Positions 28,192 to 36,816 are shown, counted from the first letter of the stretch. The stretch: 64,000 nucleotides of DNA from Lujinxingia vulgaris (GCF_007997005.1 NZ_VOSL01000036.1:1-64000), one strand, 5' to 3'. Numbers and translations: made by a program. The notes: a model not told the origin generated them from the letters alone.

Positions 28192-29829
28192 TCAGAACAT
28201 CGAGGCGTTGGGACCGGTGTAGGCCAGGCGCAGCGTGTAGACGCCATCGGCAAACGCGTCGACGCGGAGTTTGGCGTAGCCGCCGTCTTGAAGCGCCACC
28301 ACAAAGGTTTTGTCGGCCGGGCTTACCGTGTGGGTGGTGAAGTCGTAGTCGTACCAGTCGGCCAGCACCGGATTGCCCGAATACTCGGCGCCGGAGGGCT
28401 GGATGGTCAGAGTCTCATCGACCTCAAAGCCTTCGGCCGGCGCTTCGGTGATGGCCTCAAAGTCGTCTTCGATGGCGAGCACCGCCACCGAACCTTCCGG
28501 GGCGGTGGTGCCGCCGAAGGCGCGGGCCTGGTAGTTCTTAAAGCCGATATCCCAGCGCGCGCCATCCTCCACAACCTGACCCAGGGTCAGCGAGATGTTG
28601 GCCCAGCTCTCGGCGTCGGAGGCGTCGACCTCCAGGGTGGTCGCTTCAATCACCGCGTCGATCGCCTCGAAGACAAGCTCGTAGACGCCGCCCTCGTAGC
28701 TGAGGATCTGAAGTTTGCCGTAGGTGCCGTCGGCCAGGCGCACCACAAAGACGCCTTCGGCCGGGCTGACGGTGTGGGTGGTCATGTCGTAGTCAAACCA
28801 GCTGGAGAGCGCGGCGTTCTGGGCCACGGGCTCGGCGCCGGGGGGGCCTGCGGGAGCCTCCATCGTGTCGACCACAAAGCCCAGGGTGTTGGTGGTGCTC
28901 AGGGTCTCGAAGTCCGCCTCAGCGTTAAGGGGAAGCGCGCCGGCCAGGCCCGCGCCGCTGACGCCGCTGTTGGTCTGGAAGCTGGTGCGTTTGATGGCGA
29001 TATCCCAGACCAGCTCGGTGGTCGCGTCGCTGACGCTGACAGCGTCTTTGTCGACGAGCGAGACGTAGGTCCAGGCCTCGCTGGACGAGGCGTCGATGGT
29101 GAAGGCGCCTTCGACCGGATCTTCGGGATCTTCCGGGTCTTCGGGATCTTCCGGATCTTCGGGATCTTCAGGGTCTTCGACGTCCGGCAGCGTGACCTCG
29201 CCAGTGGGCGCGGCGATGCTGTCGAAGCGCAGGGTGACAAAGCCGGAGGTGCCGGCCTCGTCGTAGTAGTCGAGGAGCTGGACCTTCACATAATCCTCTT
29301 CGCTCAGGCGCAGCACGTAGACGCGGTCGCGCGCGGTGAGCGTGTGGTTGCTCTGGTCGTACTCATACCAGGCCCCCTCCTGCTGGAAGACCAGCCCCGG
29401 GTTCTGCCCCCGCTCATCCGGCTCGCCCTGCACATCAGTGATGTAGGTGCCGGCCGGCGCTTCGCTGAGCGCTTCAAAATCTTCGCCTTCCAGGATCTGC
29501 ACGCTGACCGAGCCGGCGCCGCTGACCCCGCCGTTGACCAGGATCTGAAAACGCTGCAGCGCCAGGTGCCAGTTCTCCTGGTCGAAGTCGGTGCCCTCGA
29601 CGAGCTCCGCGTCGAGAAGGTTCAGGAACTGGAAGTTCTCGGCGTCCTGCGAGTCGATCGTGATCTGCTGCCAGTCGTACTCCTCACCGTCGGTGTCCGG
29701 GTCGGTGTCGGTGTCGGGCTCTTCGGCATTCACGTCGTCGCGAAGATCGTTGGCGCATGCGCTGGCCGTGCCGGCGATGAGAAGCGCCACTAGAAGGCGC
29801 CAGATCAGGTTTTTTGAAAGATGCTTCAT
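28192..29829 (-). CDS. Lipoprotein with three HmuY-like haem-binding domains
   Basis: A 545-aa lipoprotein (signal LLVALLIAGTASAC) with an acidic Thr-Asp-Pro linker, then three copies of a domain resembling HmuY. Each copy has an opening segment (W-Q-x-I or W-x-x-I/V), an FQxxSGVSGAG-type loop in the first two, a WY/WFDYDxxxHTxxP segment and a closing VxxLxxxxYxKLxxxxY strand pair. A GluAspPro repeat linker separates domains 1 and 2. HmuY proteins capture haem and pass it to a TonB receptor. The hmuR-like gene is 58 bp upstream on the same strand, which supports the call. Which residues bind haem could not be assigned. Confidence 0.85.
   Translation of the reverse strand: MKHLSKNLIWRLLVALLIAGTASACANDLRDDVNAEEPDTDTDPDTDGEEYDWQQITIDSQDAENFQFLNLLDAELVEGTDFDQENWHLALQRFQILVNGGVSGAGSVSVQILEGEDFEALSEAPAGTYITDVQGEPDERGQNPGLVFQQEGAWYEYDQSNHTLTARDRVYVLRLSEEDYVKVQLLDYYDEAGTSGFVTLRFDSIAAPTGEVTLPDVEDPEDPEDPEDPEDPEDPEDPVEGAFTIDASSSEAWTYVSLVDKDAVSVSDATTELVWDIAIKRTSFQTNSGVSGAGLAGALPLNAEADFETLSTTNTLGFVVDTMEAPAGPPGAEPVAQNAALSSWFDYDMTTHTVSPAEGVFVVRLADGTYGKLQILSYEGGVYELVFEAIDAVIEATTLEVDASDAESWANISLTLGQVVEDGARWDIGFKNYQARAFGGTTAPEGSVAVLAIEDDFEAITEAPAEGFEVDETLTIQPSGAEYSGNPVLADWYDYDFTTHTVSPADKTFVVALQDGGYAKLRVDAFADGVYTLRLAYTGPNASMF
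29117..29179 (-). repeat. Seven 9-nt tandem repeats in the HmuY-like gene
   Basis: Units GGATCTTCG, GGATCTTCC and GGGTCTTCG, seven in a row. They encode the Glu-Asp-Pro linker between the first and second domains. Copy number can change by slippage without breaking the frame. Confidence 0.9.
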
Positions 29830-29887
29830 GTTGAAACTCCAAAATATTCAATGGGTTAGGGTTGGCGTGTGCGAAGGGTGTGAAAGG

Positions 29888-31978
29888 TCAGTAACGCGCG
29901 CTCAGAGACGCAAAGAGGGCGCGCGGGGCGATGGGTAAAAAGCGCGCATCGCCCTGGTTCAAGAGGTTGGTGCCGCGCAGAGACACCGAAACATGCTCGC
30001 CAAAGTCGCGCCACACGTGCGCGTCAACGAGCGCCGAGGGCGGCGCGGTGTCGGGCTCGGCGAGCTCGGTGGTGCCGTCGAAGTAGTAGGTGCGCTCGCT
30101 TGTGAGCTGGGCGCGCAGGTTGGCTTTGATTCCCAGGGGCAGGCGGTCGGCCCCGAGCGTGAAGCTGAGCCGGTGGGGGGCGCGGCCCTCCAGAGGGCGG
30201 TCGAGCTCACGGTCCAGGGTGTCGGTGAGCGTGTAGCCCAGCTCCAGGCGCACGCCTTTGCCTGGGCGCACGCGCAGCATCGACTCGATCCCCCGGGTGC
30301 GGGCGCTGGCGATGTTGGTGTAGCTGAAGACCAGCGCCTGGCCGGCGCCGGCGCTCTCGGTGGTCGTGGTGCCGATGAGATTATCGAGCTCGTTCCAGAA
30401 GAGGTTGACCTCGACATCAAGCCGCTCCAGCGGGCTCCAGAGCGCGCCGAGCTGAAAGGAGCGCGAGGTCTCCGGCTCCAGATCGGGGTTGCCCTCGATC
30501 ACGTAGCCCACCGCCGGGTTTTCAAAGTCGAGCAAGAGCTCCTGAAAGCTCGGTGCGCGGTAGGCCATCGCCGCGCTGCCCAGCACGTTGAGCTCCTCGA
30601 CGACTTGATAGCGGGCCGAGAGGGCGGGGCTGGGGTGAAAGCCGTACTGGGAGTCCAGATCGAGGCGGATGCCGGGCATCACCACCAGCTGCTGGGCGTC
30701 GCCAAAAAACCACTCATCCTGGGCAAAAAGCGCCAGGCGATCGCGCTCGCCACCTCCTTCCCGAAGTCGCTCGGAGTCGAAGCGGTGCAGCGCGCCTTCG
30801 ACGCCGACGGTCAGGATGTTGGTGTCGCTCAAAGAGCGCTCATAGACGCTCTCGACGATCGCCTGGGTCTCGCGGCTGTCCTCGTAGCGATCCAGCGCAT
30901 CGGAGCGGCGCTGGTCGTAGAAGAACTGGTTACGAAAGACCTGGAAGGTGGCCGTGGTGCGCAGCCGCCCCTCGCCACGGCGCTCGGCGTAGATCGAGCC
31001 CAGCGCGTCTTCATAGGCGTTGAGGCGGTCGAAGACCGCGCGCGAGGCGCCGGCGTCGACCCGCTCCTGGCGACGCACCAGATAGGATCCGCGCGCGCCC
31101 AGCTCCCAGTGCTCGCCAAGATTCGCCGCCCCGCCCAGCCCGGCCTGCGTCTCATTGTAGGAGCTGCCGGTCGAGAAGATGTCTTCTGGCGAGAGATCGT
31201 AGCCATCGGCCTGGCGGTGGTTGGCCTCCAGGTGGGCGCGCCAGCCCTCGCGGCGCATTCCGGCGCGGCCGCCGGCCTCAAGCTGGTTGCGCTGGCCGTA
31301 GCCCAGGGTGGCCTCGGCCTCGTAGGGCTCATCGCTTTTGCGGGTGATGATGTTGATGACCCCGGCCATCGCGTCGGCGCCGTAGAGGGCGGAGCCCGGG
31401 CCGCGCAGGATCTCGACCTGCTCGATGTTGCGGGCGTTGTAGCGGTCCAGATCGACGACGCCGTTGATGCGCCCGGCCACGCGCTGCCCGTCGATGAGGA
31501 TCAGCACATAGTCGGAGTCCATGCCCTGCAGGCGCACGCCGGTGCCGCCGACGGTGGGCACGAGCTCCACGCCGGCCTGGGCGGCCAGGATCTCGGAGAC
31601 GTCGCGGGCGCCGGAGGCTTCGATCGCCTCGCGGTCGATCACCGTGACCGGCACCGGGCTGTCTTCGACGCGTTGGGCGCGACGGGTGCCGGTGACCACC
31701 ACTTTGCCGCGGGCCTGGCGTGTGCGGCGCTCGGGCTGGGAAGAAATGGGGGCAGTGAGGCTGTCGTCGGCCTCGGGAGCCTCCTCATCCTCAGGCGTGG
31801 TGCGCTCGTCGTCGCGGTCTTCGGCCGGGGCGTCGGCGCTTGCCTCCGCGGTATCGCCGGGCGCGGGAGCGTCCTGCGCGAAGGCGTAGCTCGGGCCCAG
31901 CGTCAGGACGAGGGCCAGGGCTCCCAGGGAGCGGGCCGGGGTGAGCGCGGATAGCGAGAAGGGGCTGCGGGTCGACAT
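29888..31978 (-). CDS. TonB-dependent haem receptor
   Basis: A 696-aa outer-membrane receptor. It has a signal peptide (LGALALVLTLGPSYAFAQ), an acidic Glu/Asp/Thr linker, and a TonB box region before VVVTGTRRAQRVEDSPVPVTVID. The plug domain shows LILIDGQRVAGRINGVVDLDRY and VEILRGPGSALYGADAMAGVINIITRK. A beta-barrel ends in aromatic SLSARY. It forms an operon with the HmuY-like lipoprotein. Three Fur-like operators lie directly upstream, and the haem ABC transporter is divergent, so haem is the likely cargo. Confidence 0.93.
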   Translation of the reverse strand: MSTRSPFSLSALTPARSLGALALVLTLGPSYAFAQDAPAPGDTAEASADAPAEDRDDERTTPEDEEAPEADDSLTAPISSQPERRTRQARGKVVVTGTRRAQRVEDSPVPVTVIDREAIEASGARDVSEILAAQAGVELVPTVGGTGVRLQGMDSDYVLILIDGQRVAGRINGVVDLDRYNARNIEQVEILRGPGSALYGADAMAGVINIITRKSDEPYEAEATLGYGQRNQLEAGGRAGMRREGWRAHLEANHRQADGYDLSPEDIFSTGSSYNETQAGLGGAANLGEHWELGARGSYLVRRQERVDAGASRAVFDRLNAYEDALGSIYAERRGEGRLRTTATFQVFRNQFFYDQRRSDALDRYEDSRETQAIVESVYERSLSDTNILTVGVEGALHRFDSERLREGGGERDRLALFAQDEWFFGDAQQLVVMPGIRLDLDSQYGFHPSPALSARYQVVEELNVLGSAAMAYRAPSFQELLLDFENPAVGYVIEGNPDLEPETSRSFQLGALWSPLERLDVEVNLFWNELDNLIGTTTTESAGAGQALVFSYTNIASARTRGIESMLRVRPGKGVRLELGYTLTDTLDRELDRPLEGRAPHRLSFTLGADRLPLGIKANLRAQLTSERTYYFDGTTELAEPDTAPPSALVDAHVWRDFGEHVSVSLRGTNLLNQGDARFLPIAPRALFASLSARY

Positions 31979-32004
31979 GGTGGATTCACTGCAAGTGGTT
32001 CGAT

Positions 32005-32023
32005 ATTGAAAACCAGTTTCAAT
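32005..32023. promoter_or_regulatory. Fur-like operator 1
   Basis: ATTGAAA-N5-TTTCAAT, a perfect inverted repeat. It resembles the TTGAAAAT-ATTTTCAA-type Fur boxes described in deltaproteobacteria. Just upstream of the TonB receptor start. Confidence 0.75.
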
Positions 32024-32069
32024 TAGGAGGGATAATGACCGGCGGAAGGACTGTCAAAGAGAAATTGAA

Positions 32070-32088
32070 ATTGAAACCGATTTTCAAT
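32070..32088. promoter_or_regulatory. Fur-like operator 2
   Basis: ATTGAAA-N5-TTTCAAT, same geometry as operator 1, in the middle of the divergent region. Confidence 0.75.
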
Positions 32089-32096
32089 CTCTGCTT

Positions 32097-32121
32097 GATA
32101 ATGAAATTGTTTTTCAATATC
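32097..32121. promoter_or_regulatory. Fur-like operator 3
   Basis: GATAATGAAA-N5-TTTCAATATC, 10-bp arms with a single mismatch. This is the longest of the three, located on the HmuT side. Confidence 0.78.
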
Positions 32122-32190
32122 TCCGAGTTCGACTTTAAGTGAGTCGCCTCGCGAAGAGGCGTCTGAACGGACATGAAAAAGGACTCTGAG

Positions 32191-33219
32191 ATGAGCAATG
32201 ACGCGGCAAACGCCGACCTGACGCCCATAGAACCGACGCGTGTTCGCCGCGCCGATCGCCTCCTCGCGTCTCTGGCGATGATCCTGGTGGTGGCCTGCGC
32301 CGCCTCCCAGCTGGCCTGCGACTCCGGCGCTGCCGATAGCAGCGCCGCGCCCACCGCCGAGGCCAGCGCCGCAGCGCAAGATGGCGAGGGCGCCGAAGGT
32401 GAAGAGGCCGCCGCAGCGGACGACGCCGTTGAAGCCGATCGCCTGGTCGTGCTCGGCGGCGCCATTGCCGAGATCGCCTTCGCGCTGGGCGCCGGCGATC
32501 AGGTCGTCGCCGCCGACAAGTCTGCGCAGTATCCGCCTGAGGCCACCGAAGTTGCCTCGCTCGATTACTACCGCATGACCTCGGTGGAGGCGGTGCTCTC
32601 CAATCGCCCCGATCGCGTGCTCGCCACCGAAGGCGTGGGCCCGGCCGAGGTGGTCGACCAGCTCAAAGGCGCCGGCGTCGAGGTCACCGTCTTTGAAGAG
32701 CCCACCGATGTGGCCAGCGCGCGGGAGCGCATTCTGAAGGTTGGCGAGGCGCTGGGGCGCAGCGATGAGGCCGAGGCGCTTGTGGCCGAGCTCGACGCGG
32801 AGCTTGAGAAGGCCGAAGCCGCCGCCTCGCAGGTCGACGAAGGCCTGCGCGCGATCTTTGTGTACGCCCGCGGCCAGGGCACGCTGCTCATCGGCGGCCG
32901 GGGCACCAGCGCGGCCACCGCCATCGAACTCGCCGGCGCCAACCTTGTGACCGAGTACGAGGATTTTCGCCCGATGAGCGCCGAGGGGCTGATCGCCGCG
33001 GCGCCCGATGTGGTGGTGATGACCGAAAAAGGTCTGAAGAGCCTGGGCGGCGCCGAGAAGGTCTGGGAGCTGCCGGGCATGGCCGAGACGCCGGCTGCGG
33101 CCACCGGCCAGGTCGTCGCCATCGACGATCTGAAGCTGCTGGGCTACGGCCCGCGTCTGGGGGAGGCGGTCAGCGAGCTGAGCGCGGGCTTCTCCAACCT
33201 TGAGCGCGCGGAGAAGTAA
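32191..33219 (+). CDS. hmuT: Haem ABC transporter substrate-binding protein
   Basis: A periplasmic haem-binding protein of 342 aa. It has a hydrophobic N-terminal segment (LLASLAMILVVACAASQLAC) with a lipobox-like Cys, an Ala/Glu-rich linker, then the two-lobed binding fold: VVLGGAIAEIAFALGAGDQVVAADKSAQYPPEA, the haem-contact-like LDYYRMTSVEAVLSNRPD, and GYGPRLGEAVSEL at the end. ATG 32191 has AAGGA 7 nt upstream; ATG 32173 is an alternative. It leads the hmuTUVS operon under the Fur-like operators, with 2 nt between its stop and the hmuU start. Confidence 0.9.
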   Translation: MSNDAANADLTPIEPTRVRRADRLLASLAMILVVACAASQLACDSGAADSSAAPTAEASAAAQDGEGAEGEEAAAADDAVEADRLVVLGGAIAEIAFALGAGDQVVAADKSAQYPPEATEVASLDYYRMTSVEAVLSNRPDRVLATEGVGPAEVVDQLKGAGVEVTVFEEPTDVASARERILKVGEALGRSDEAEALVAELDAELEKAEAAASQVDEGLRAIFVYARGQGTLLIGGRGTSAATAIELAGANLVTEYEDFRPMSAEGLIAAAPDVVVMTEKGLKSLGGAEKVWELPGMAETPAAATGQVVAIDDLKLLGYGPRLGEAVSELSAGFSNLERAEK

Positions 33220-33221
33220 GG

Positions 33222-34310
33222 ATGAGCGCGGCGATCCCCCATAGCCCCGAGGTGGGCACAGCGCCCAGCGCGCGTGCTTCGGACCGGGCGCGGCGCCGCA
33301 GGGCCGCGCTGGTGGGCTTAAGCGGGGTGCTGGCGCTGGTGGGGCTTCTCAGCCTGGGCGCCGGCGCGGTCGCCATCGCCCCCGGTGAGGTGTGGGCGGC
33401 GTTGATGAGCCTGATCTTCGGGAGCACCAGCGCCGACGCGATGCACCTGGCTGTGGTGGGCTCGATCCGCGCCCCGCGCGTGCTCTTCGGCGCGTTGGTC
33501 GGTGCCACACTGGGGGTGAGCGGTGCGGCGCTGCAGGGGATCTTCCGCAACCCGCTGGCCGATCCGGGATTGATTGGCGTCTCCAGCGGCGCCTCGCTGG
33601 GCGTGGCCTGCGCGATGATGCTGGGAGGCTCGCTCACCGGATTTGTCGCCGGCGCGATGATCCCGGCCGCCGGCTTTGTGGGCGGCCTCATCGCCACGAT
33701 GATCGTCTACCGCCTGGCCACCCGTGGCGGCCGCACCGACGTGGCCACGATGCTTCTGGCCGGCATCGCCATCAACGCGTTCTGCGGCGCCGGGCTGGGC
33801 CTCTTGATCTATGCGTCGAGCGACACGGAGCTTCGCGACTTCACCCTGTGGACCCTGGGGAGCCTGACCACCGCAAGCTGGAAGACCCTGATGCTGGCCA
33901 CCCCGGTGGCGCTCATCGCCATCGGGCTTCTGCTCTCCCAGCAGCGCCAGCTCAACGCGATGCTTCTGGGCGAGTCGGAGGCCTACCATCTGGGCATCGA
34001 CGCCAACCGCGTCAAAAAACGCGTGGTGGCGCTGAGCGCGCTGGCCGTCGGGGCGAGCGTGGGCTTTTCCGGGATGATCGGCTTTGTGGGCCTGGTGGTC
34101 CCGCATCTTTTGAGGCTTGCCGGTGGCGCCGATCATCGCCTGGTGCTCCCGGGCTCGGCGCTGCTGGGCGCGGCGCTTCTGGTCGGCGCCGACGCCCTGG
34201 CCCGCACCGTGGCCGCGCCGGCGGAGCTTCCCATCGGCGTGATCACCTCGCTTATCGGCGCGCCTTTCTTCTTATGGCTGCTTACGCGCCAGCTCAGAGG
34301 GGTGCGCTGA
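33222..34310 (+). CDS. hmuU: Haem ABC transporter permease
   Basis: A FecCD/BtuC-family inner-membrane permease of 362 aa with about ten transmembrane helices. Family marks are SIRAPRVLFGALVGATLGVSGAALQGIFRNPLADPGLIGVSSGASLG, the LWTLGSL loop, and GFSGMIGFVGLVVPHLLRL with ADHRLVLPGSALLGA. It works as a dimer with the HmuV ATPase to import haem delivered by HmuT. The stop overlaps a 19-codon frame that leads into hmuV. Confidence 0.95.
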   Translation: MSAAIPHSPEVGTAPSARASDRARRRRAALVGLSGVLALVGLLSLGAGAVAIAPGEVWAALMSLIFGSTSADAMHLAVVGSIRAPRVLFGALVGATLGVSGAALQGIFRNPLADPGLIGVSSGASLGVACAMMLGGSLTGFVAGAMIPAAGFVGGLIATMIVYRLATRGGRTDVATMLLAGIAINAFCGAGLGLLIYASSDTELRDFTLWTLGSLTTASWKTLMLATPVALIAIGLLLSQQRQLNAMLLGESEAYHLGIDANRVKKRVVALSALAVGASVGFSGMIGFVGLVVPHLLRLAGGADHRLVLPGSALLGAALLVGADALARTVAAPAELPIGVITSLIGAPFFLWLLTRQLRGVR

Positions 34311-34369
34311 TGATTTTTGATCAGAAAAACAATGGCTTAGCGATGCGCGACGAGGTCAACGATGAGTGA
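34310..34369 (+). CDS. 19-aa mini-ORF bridging hmuU and hmuV (possible coupling peptide)
   Basis: Its ATG overlaps the hmuU stop (ATGA), and its TGA lies 6 nt inside hmuV. The peptide (MIFDQKNNGLAMRDEVNDE) matches nothing I recognise. Its likely role, if translated, is to carry ribosomes from hmuU to hmuV, which otherwise are 51 nt apart. Composition is less GC-rich than its neighbours. Confidence 0.3.
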   Translation: MIFDQKNNGLAMRDEVNDE

Positions 34370-35195
34370 GCTTCGTGCCCATGAACTCAGCGTGCGCCTG
34401 GGGGGTAACACGATCGTCGAGAACATCAGCCTCGGGGTGCGCCCTGGCGAGTTTCTGGCGGTGGTGGGCCCCAGCGGCGCCGGAAAGTCCACGCTCCTGG
34501 GCGCGCTCTCCGGCGAGCTGCGAGAGGAGTCGGGTCAAGTCAAACTCGACGACCGGGCGTTGCATCGCTGGCGCCTCGACGCGCTCGCCAGGCGCCGCGC
34601 GCTCCTGCCCCAGTCGCCAGCGCTGACCTTCCCCTTCCCGGTGATCGACGTGGTGCTGATGGGCCGCCAGCCGCTCAACGAGGGGCGCGTGAGCCGCGTC
34701 GACGAGGTCATCGCCCGTGACTGCCTGCGTCTTGTGGGCATCGAGCACCTGGCCGAGCGGGCCTACACCACCCTCTCGGGCGGAGAGCGCCAGCGGGTGC
34801 ATTTTGCTCGGGTGCTTGCCCAGGTCGGGCCGGAGCGCGACGACGCCCGCTACCTCTTGCTCGATGAGCCTACCTCCCAGCTCGATGTCGCCCACGCCTT
34901 CTCGGCGCTGCGGGTGGCCCGGGAGTTCTGTGAGCTGGGCGTGGGGGTGATCTGCGTGTTGCACGATCTCAACCTGGCGGCCCGCTTCGCCGACACCATC
35001 GCCCTGATGGCCCGGGGGCAGCTGCAGGCCATCGGCGCCCCGCACCACGTTTTAACCACCGACTTACTGGCAACCCATTTCGGGGTCGACGCCGACATCG
35101 TCGACCACCCCCGCACCGGCGCCCTGCAGGTCGTCGTGCTCGGGGACCGGCTTTCTTTTGACGACCACACTGCAACGGAGGCGACACCATGCTGA
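34362..35195 (+). CDS. hmuV: Haem ABC transporter ATP-binding protein
   Basis: A 277-aa ABC ATPase: Walker A GPSGAGKST, Q-loop LLPQSPALTFPF, signature LSGGERQRVHFARVL, Walker B YLLLDEPT, D-loop QLD and the H-loop His in VLHDLNLAARFAD. This matches HmuV/FecE-type importers. Its start is inside the bridging mini-ORF and its stop overlaps the hmuS start, so the whole operon appears translationally coupled. Confidence 0.95.
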   Translation: MSELRAHELSVRLGGNTIVENISLGVRPGEFLAVVGPSGAGKSTLLGALSGELREESGQVKLDDRALHRWRLDALARRRALLPQSPALTFPFPVIDVVLMGRQPLNEGRVSRVDEVIARDCLRLVGIEHLAERAYTTLSGGERQRVHFARVLAQVGPERDDARYLLLDEPTSQLDVAHAFSALRVAREFCELGVGVICVLHDLNLAARFADTIALMARGQLQAIGAPHHVLTTDLLATHFGVDADIVDHPRTGALQVVVLGDRLSFDDHTATEATPC

Positions 35196-36232
35196 GCACC
35201 CACACCCCTGATCCTTCGCAACTTCTCAACCAACTCCACACCCTCAAAGAGAGCGAGCCCAACATCCGCGCTCGCCGCGCCGCTGAGCGCCTCGGTGTGA
35301 GCGAGGGCGAGCTGCTGGCAAGCCAGATCGGCCAGAGCGTGGTGCGCCTGGAGGGGGATTTTAAGGAGATGATCAAGGGCTTTGAGGCCTTTGGCGAGGT
35401 CATGGCGCTGACCCGCAACGAGTCGGCGGTGCACGAGGTGCACGGCCGCTACGAAGATATCTCGTTCAACGGGCAGGCCGGCCTGGTGCTCAATCCGATG
35501 ATCGATCTGCGCCTCTTTATGTGGTCCTGGCATCACGGCTTTGCGGTGGAAGTTCCCTTCCGCAACGGCGTGCGCAAGAGCCTGCAGTTCTTCGACATCG
35601 ACGGCACGGCCGTGCACAAGGTCTACCTGACCAAAAAGACCGACGAGGCCGCCTGGGATTCTTTCGTTCAGGAACACACCGCCGCCGACCAGACGCCTTA
35701 TCTGGAGGCGAAGGCCAAAAAAGCAAAAGATCCGGAGACCCCCGACGCCGAGATCGACGTGGAAGGGTTTCAGAAGACCTGGCGCGAGCTTCAAGACACC
35801 CACGACTTCTTCGGCATGCTGCGCGAGTACGGCGTGACCCGCACCCAGGCGCTGCGCCTGGCTCCCGAGGGCTACGCTCGCCAGGTCAGCAACGAGAGCG
35901 CCGTCACCGTGCTCGAGGTCGCGCGAGACAACGAGGTTCCGATCATGGTGTTCGTGGGCAGCAAGGGCTGCATCCAGATCTACAGCGGCAAGGTCAACAA
36001 GCTGGTGCGCACCGGGGAGTGGTTCAACGTGCTCGACCCGGCCTTTAACCTGCACCTCAAAGATGGCGAGATCGCCCAGGCCTGGGTTGTGACCAAGCCC
36101 ACCGTCGACGGCGACGTCACCGCCCTGGAGGTTTTTGACAAGGATGGCGAGGTGATCGCGCTCTTCTTCGGCGCGCGCAAGCCGGGGATTCCGGAGTTGG
36201 AGGCGTGGCGGGAGATTGCGGGGGCGCTCTAA
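35189..36232 (+). CDS. hmuS: Haem-degrading/haem-trafficking protein HmuS
   Basis: A 347-aa HemS/ChuS-family cytosolic protein made of two related halves. The first has ALTRNESAVHEVHGRYEDISFNG and ALVLNPxIDLRLFMWSWHHGFAV-like segments. The second repeats them as LEVARDNEVPIMVFVGSKGCIQIYSG and WFNVLDPAFNLHLKDGEIAQAWVVTKPT. It accepts imported haem and releases iron or passes haem on. The start overlaps the hmuV stop by 7 nt. Last gene of the operon; the sequence beyond it is non-coding and repetitive. Confidence 0.93.
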   Translation: MLSTHTPDPSQLLNQLHTLKESEPNIRARRAAERLGVSEGELLASQIGQSVVRLEGDFKEMIKGFEAFGEVMALTRNESAVHEVHGRYEDISFNGQAGLVLNPMIDLRLFMWSWHHGFAVEVPFRNGVRKSLQFFDIDGTAVHKVYLTKKTDEAAWDSFVQEHTAADQTPYLEAKAKKAKDPETPDAEIDVEGFQKTWRELQDTHDFFGMLREYGVTRTQALRLAPEGYARQVSNESAVTVLEVARDNEVPIMVFVGSKGCIQIYSGKVNKLVRTGEWFNVLDPAFNLHLKDGEIAQAWVVTKPTVDGDVTALEVFDKDGEVIALFFGARKPGIPELEAWREIAGAL

Positions 36233-36301
36233 GGATTCGGTTTGGTGAGGGGGGCCGGGGGGCCATTTGATCGAGAAGCTCGTGAAAATGCTTGAGCTGG
36301 T

Positions 36302-36408
36302 TGCTCATGCTCGTGCTCGTACTGGTAGCGCGTACTCGTACTGGTGCTGGTACTGGTAGCGTGTACTCGTGCTCGTACTGGTACTGGTAGCGCGTACTCG
36401 TACTCGAC
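36302..36408. repeat. CTCGTA/CTGGTA microsatellite
   Basis: Degenerate 6-nt tandem units (CTCGTA, CTCGTG, CTGGTA, CTGGTG) with GCG/GCGTGT breaks. It immediately precedes the first dispersed CAACCACCC element. Confidence 0.85.
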
Positions 36409-36436
36409 CTCACCATAAAAAACTTTGAAGAACGCC

Positions 36437-36513
36437 CGCACGAATCGACCACCACCGCAAACCTCGGCGCCCCACAACCACCCAACCACTCAACCACCTA
36501 ACCCCAACCCGCG
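36437..36513 (+). repeat. Dispersed CAACCACCC element, copy 1
   Basis: Begins CGAATCGACC, passes through CCGCAAACCTCGG and GCCCCACAACC, continues with CAACCACC-type tandem units, and ends AACCCGCG. Other copies lie at 37377, 41205 and 41410 on this strand and, diverged, on the opposite strand at 39697-39830 and 40419-40562. Confidence 0.8.
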
Positions 36514-36555
36514 CGCCCCCCGGCGCCCGACCGAAGCTCCCAACATCGCGAACCC

Positions 36556-36741
36556 CCGGCGCCCGGCCGAGCGCATGATCAGGCGCTTCATAAAGCCGTA
36601 GCGCGAGAAGGGCATCGCGCCGGCGAAAGCTGCCAGAAGCATGGGCTGCCAGCCGGTGGCTTCCAGAAAGACGTCGGCGTAGTGGTGCACCTCCTGGCGG
36701 CTCTCCTCGTCGTCGCCGGCCGCGGAGAGGCACACGCGGCC
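36556..36741 (-). pseudogene. Truncated remnant of a HemG-like flavodoxin (protoporphyrinogen oxidase)
   Basis: The minus-strand frame reads VCLSAAGDDEESRQ, then EVHHYADVFLEATGWQP, then MLLAAFAGAMPFSRYGFMKRLIMRSAGR. This aligns with the C-terminal third of E. coli HemG (KFLMNSQWRPDRCAVIAGAL, then [22 protein letters not shown]). The flavodoxin N-terminus with its FMN loop is absent, and the C-terminal end is replaced by the neighbouring repeat element. Both boundaries abut repeats, which suggests deletion or rearrangement through them. Confidence 0.65.
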
Positions 36742-36779
36742 GAGTGCCCGGATGCGGGGGCTATTTGTGGGCTAAGGCA

Positions 36780-36816
36780 GCCCGGGAGGGGGGAGGTGAC
36801 CTCCCCCCTCCCGGGC
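36780..36816. repeat. 18-bp G/C-rich inverted repeat
   Basis: Arms 36780-36797 and 36799-36816 are perfectly complementary around one central base. No T-run follows, so it is not a classical terminator. Confidence 0.7.
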
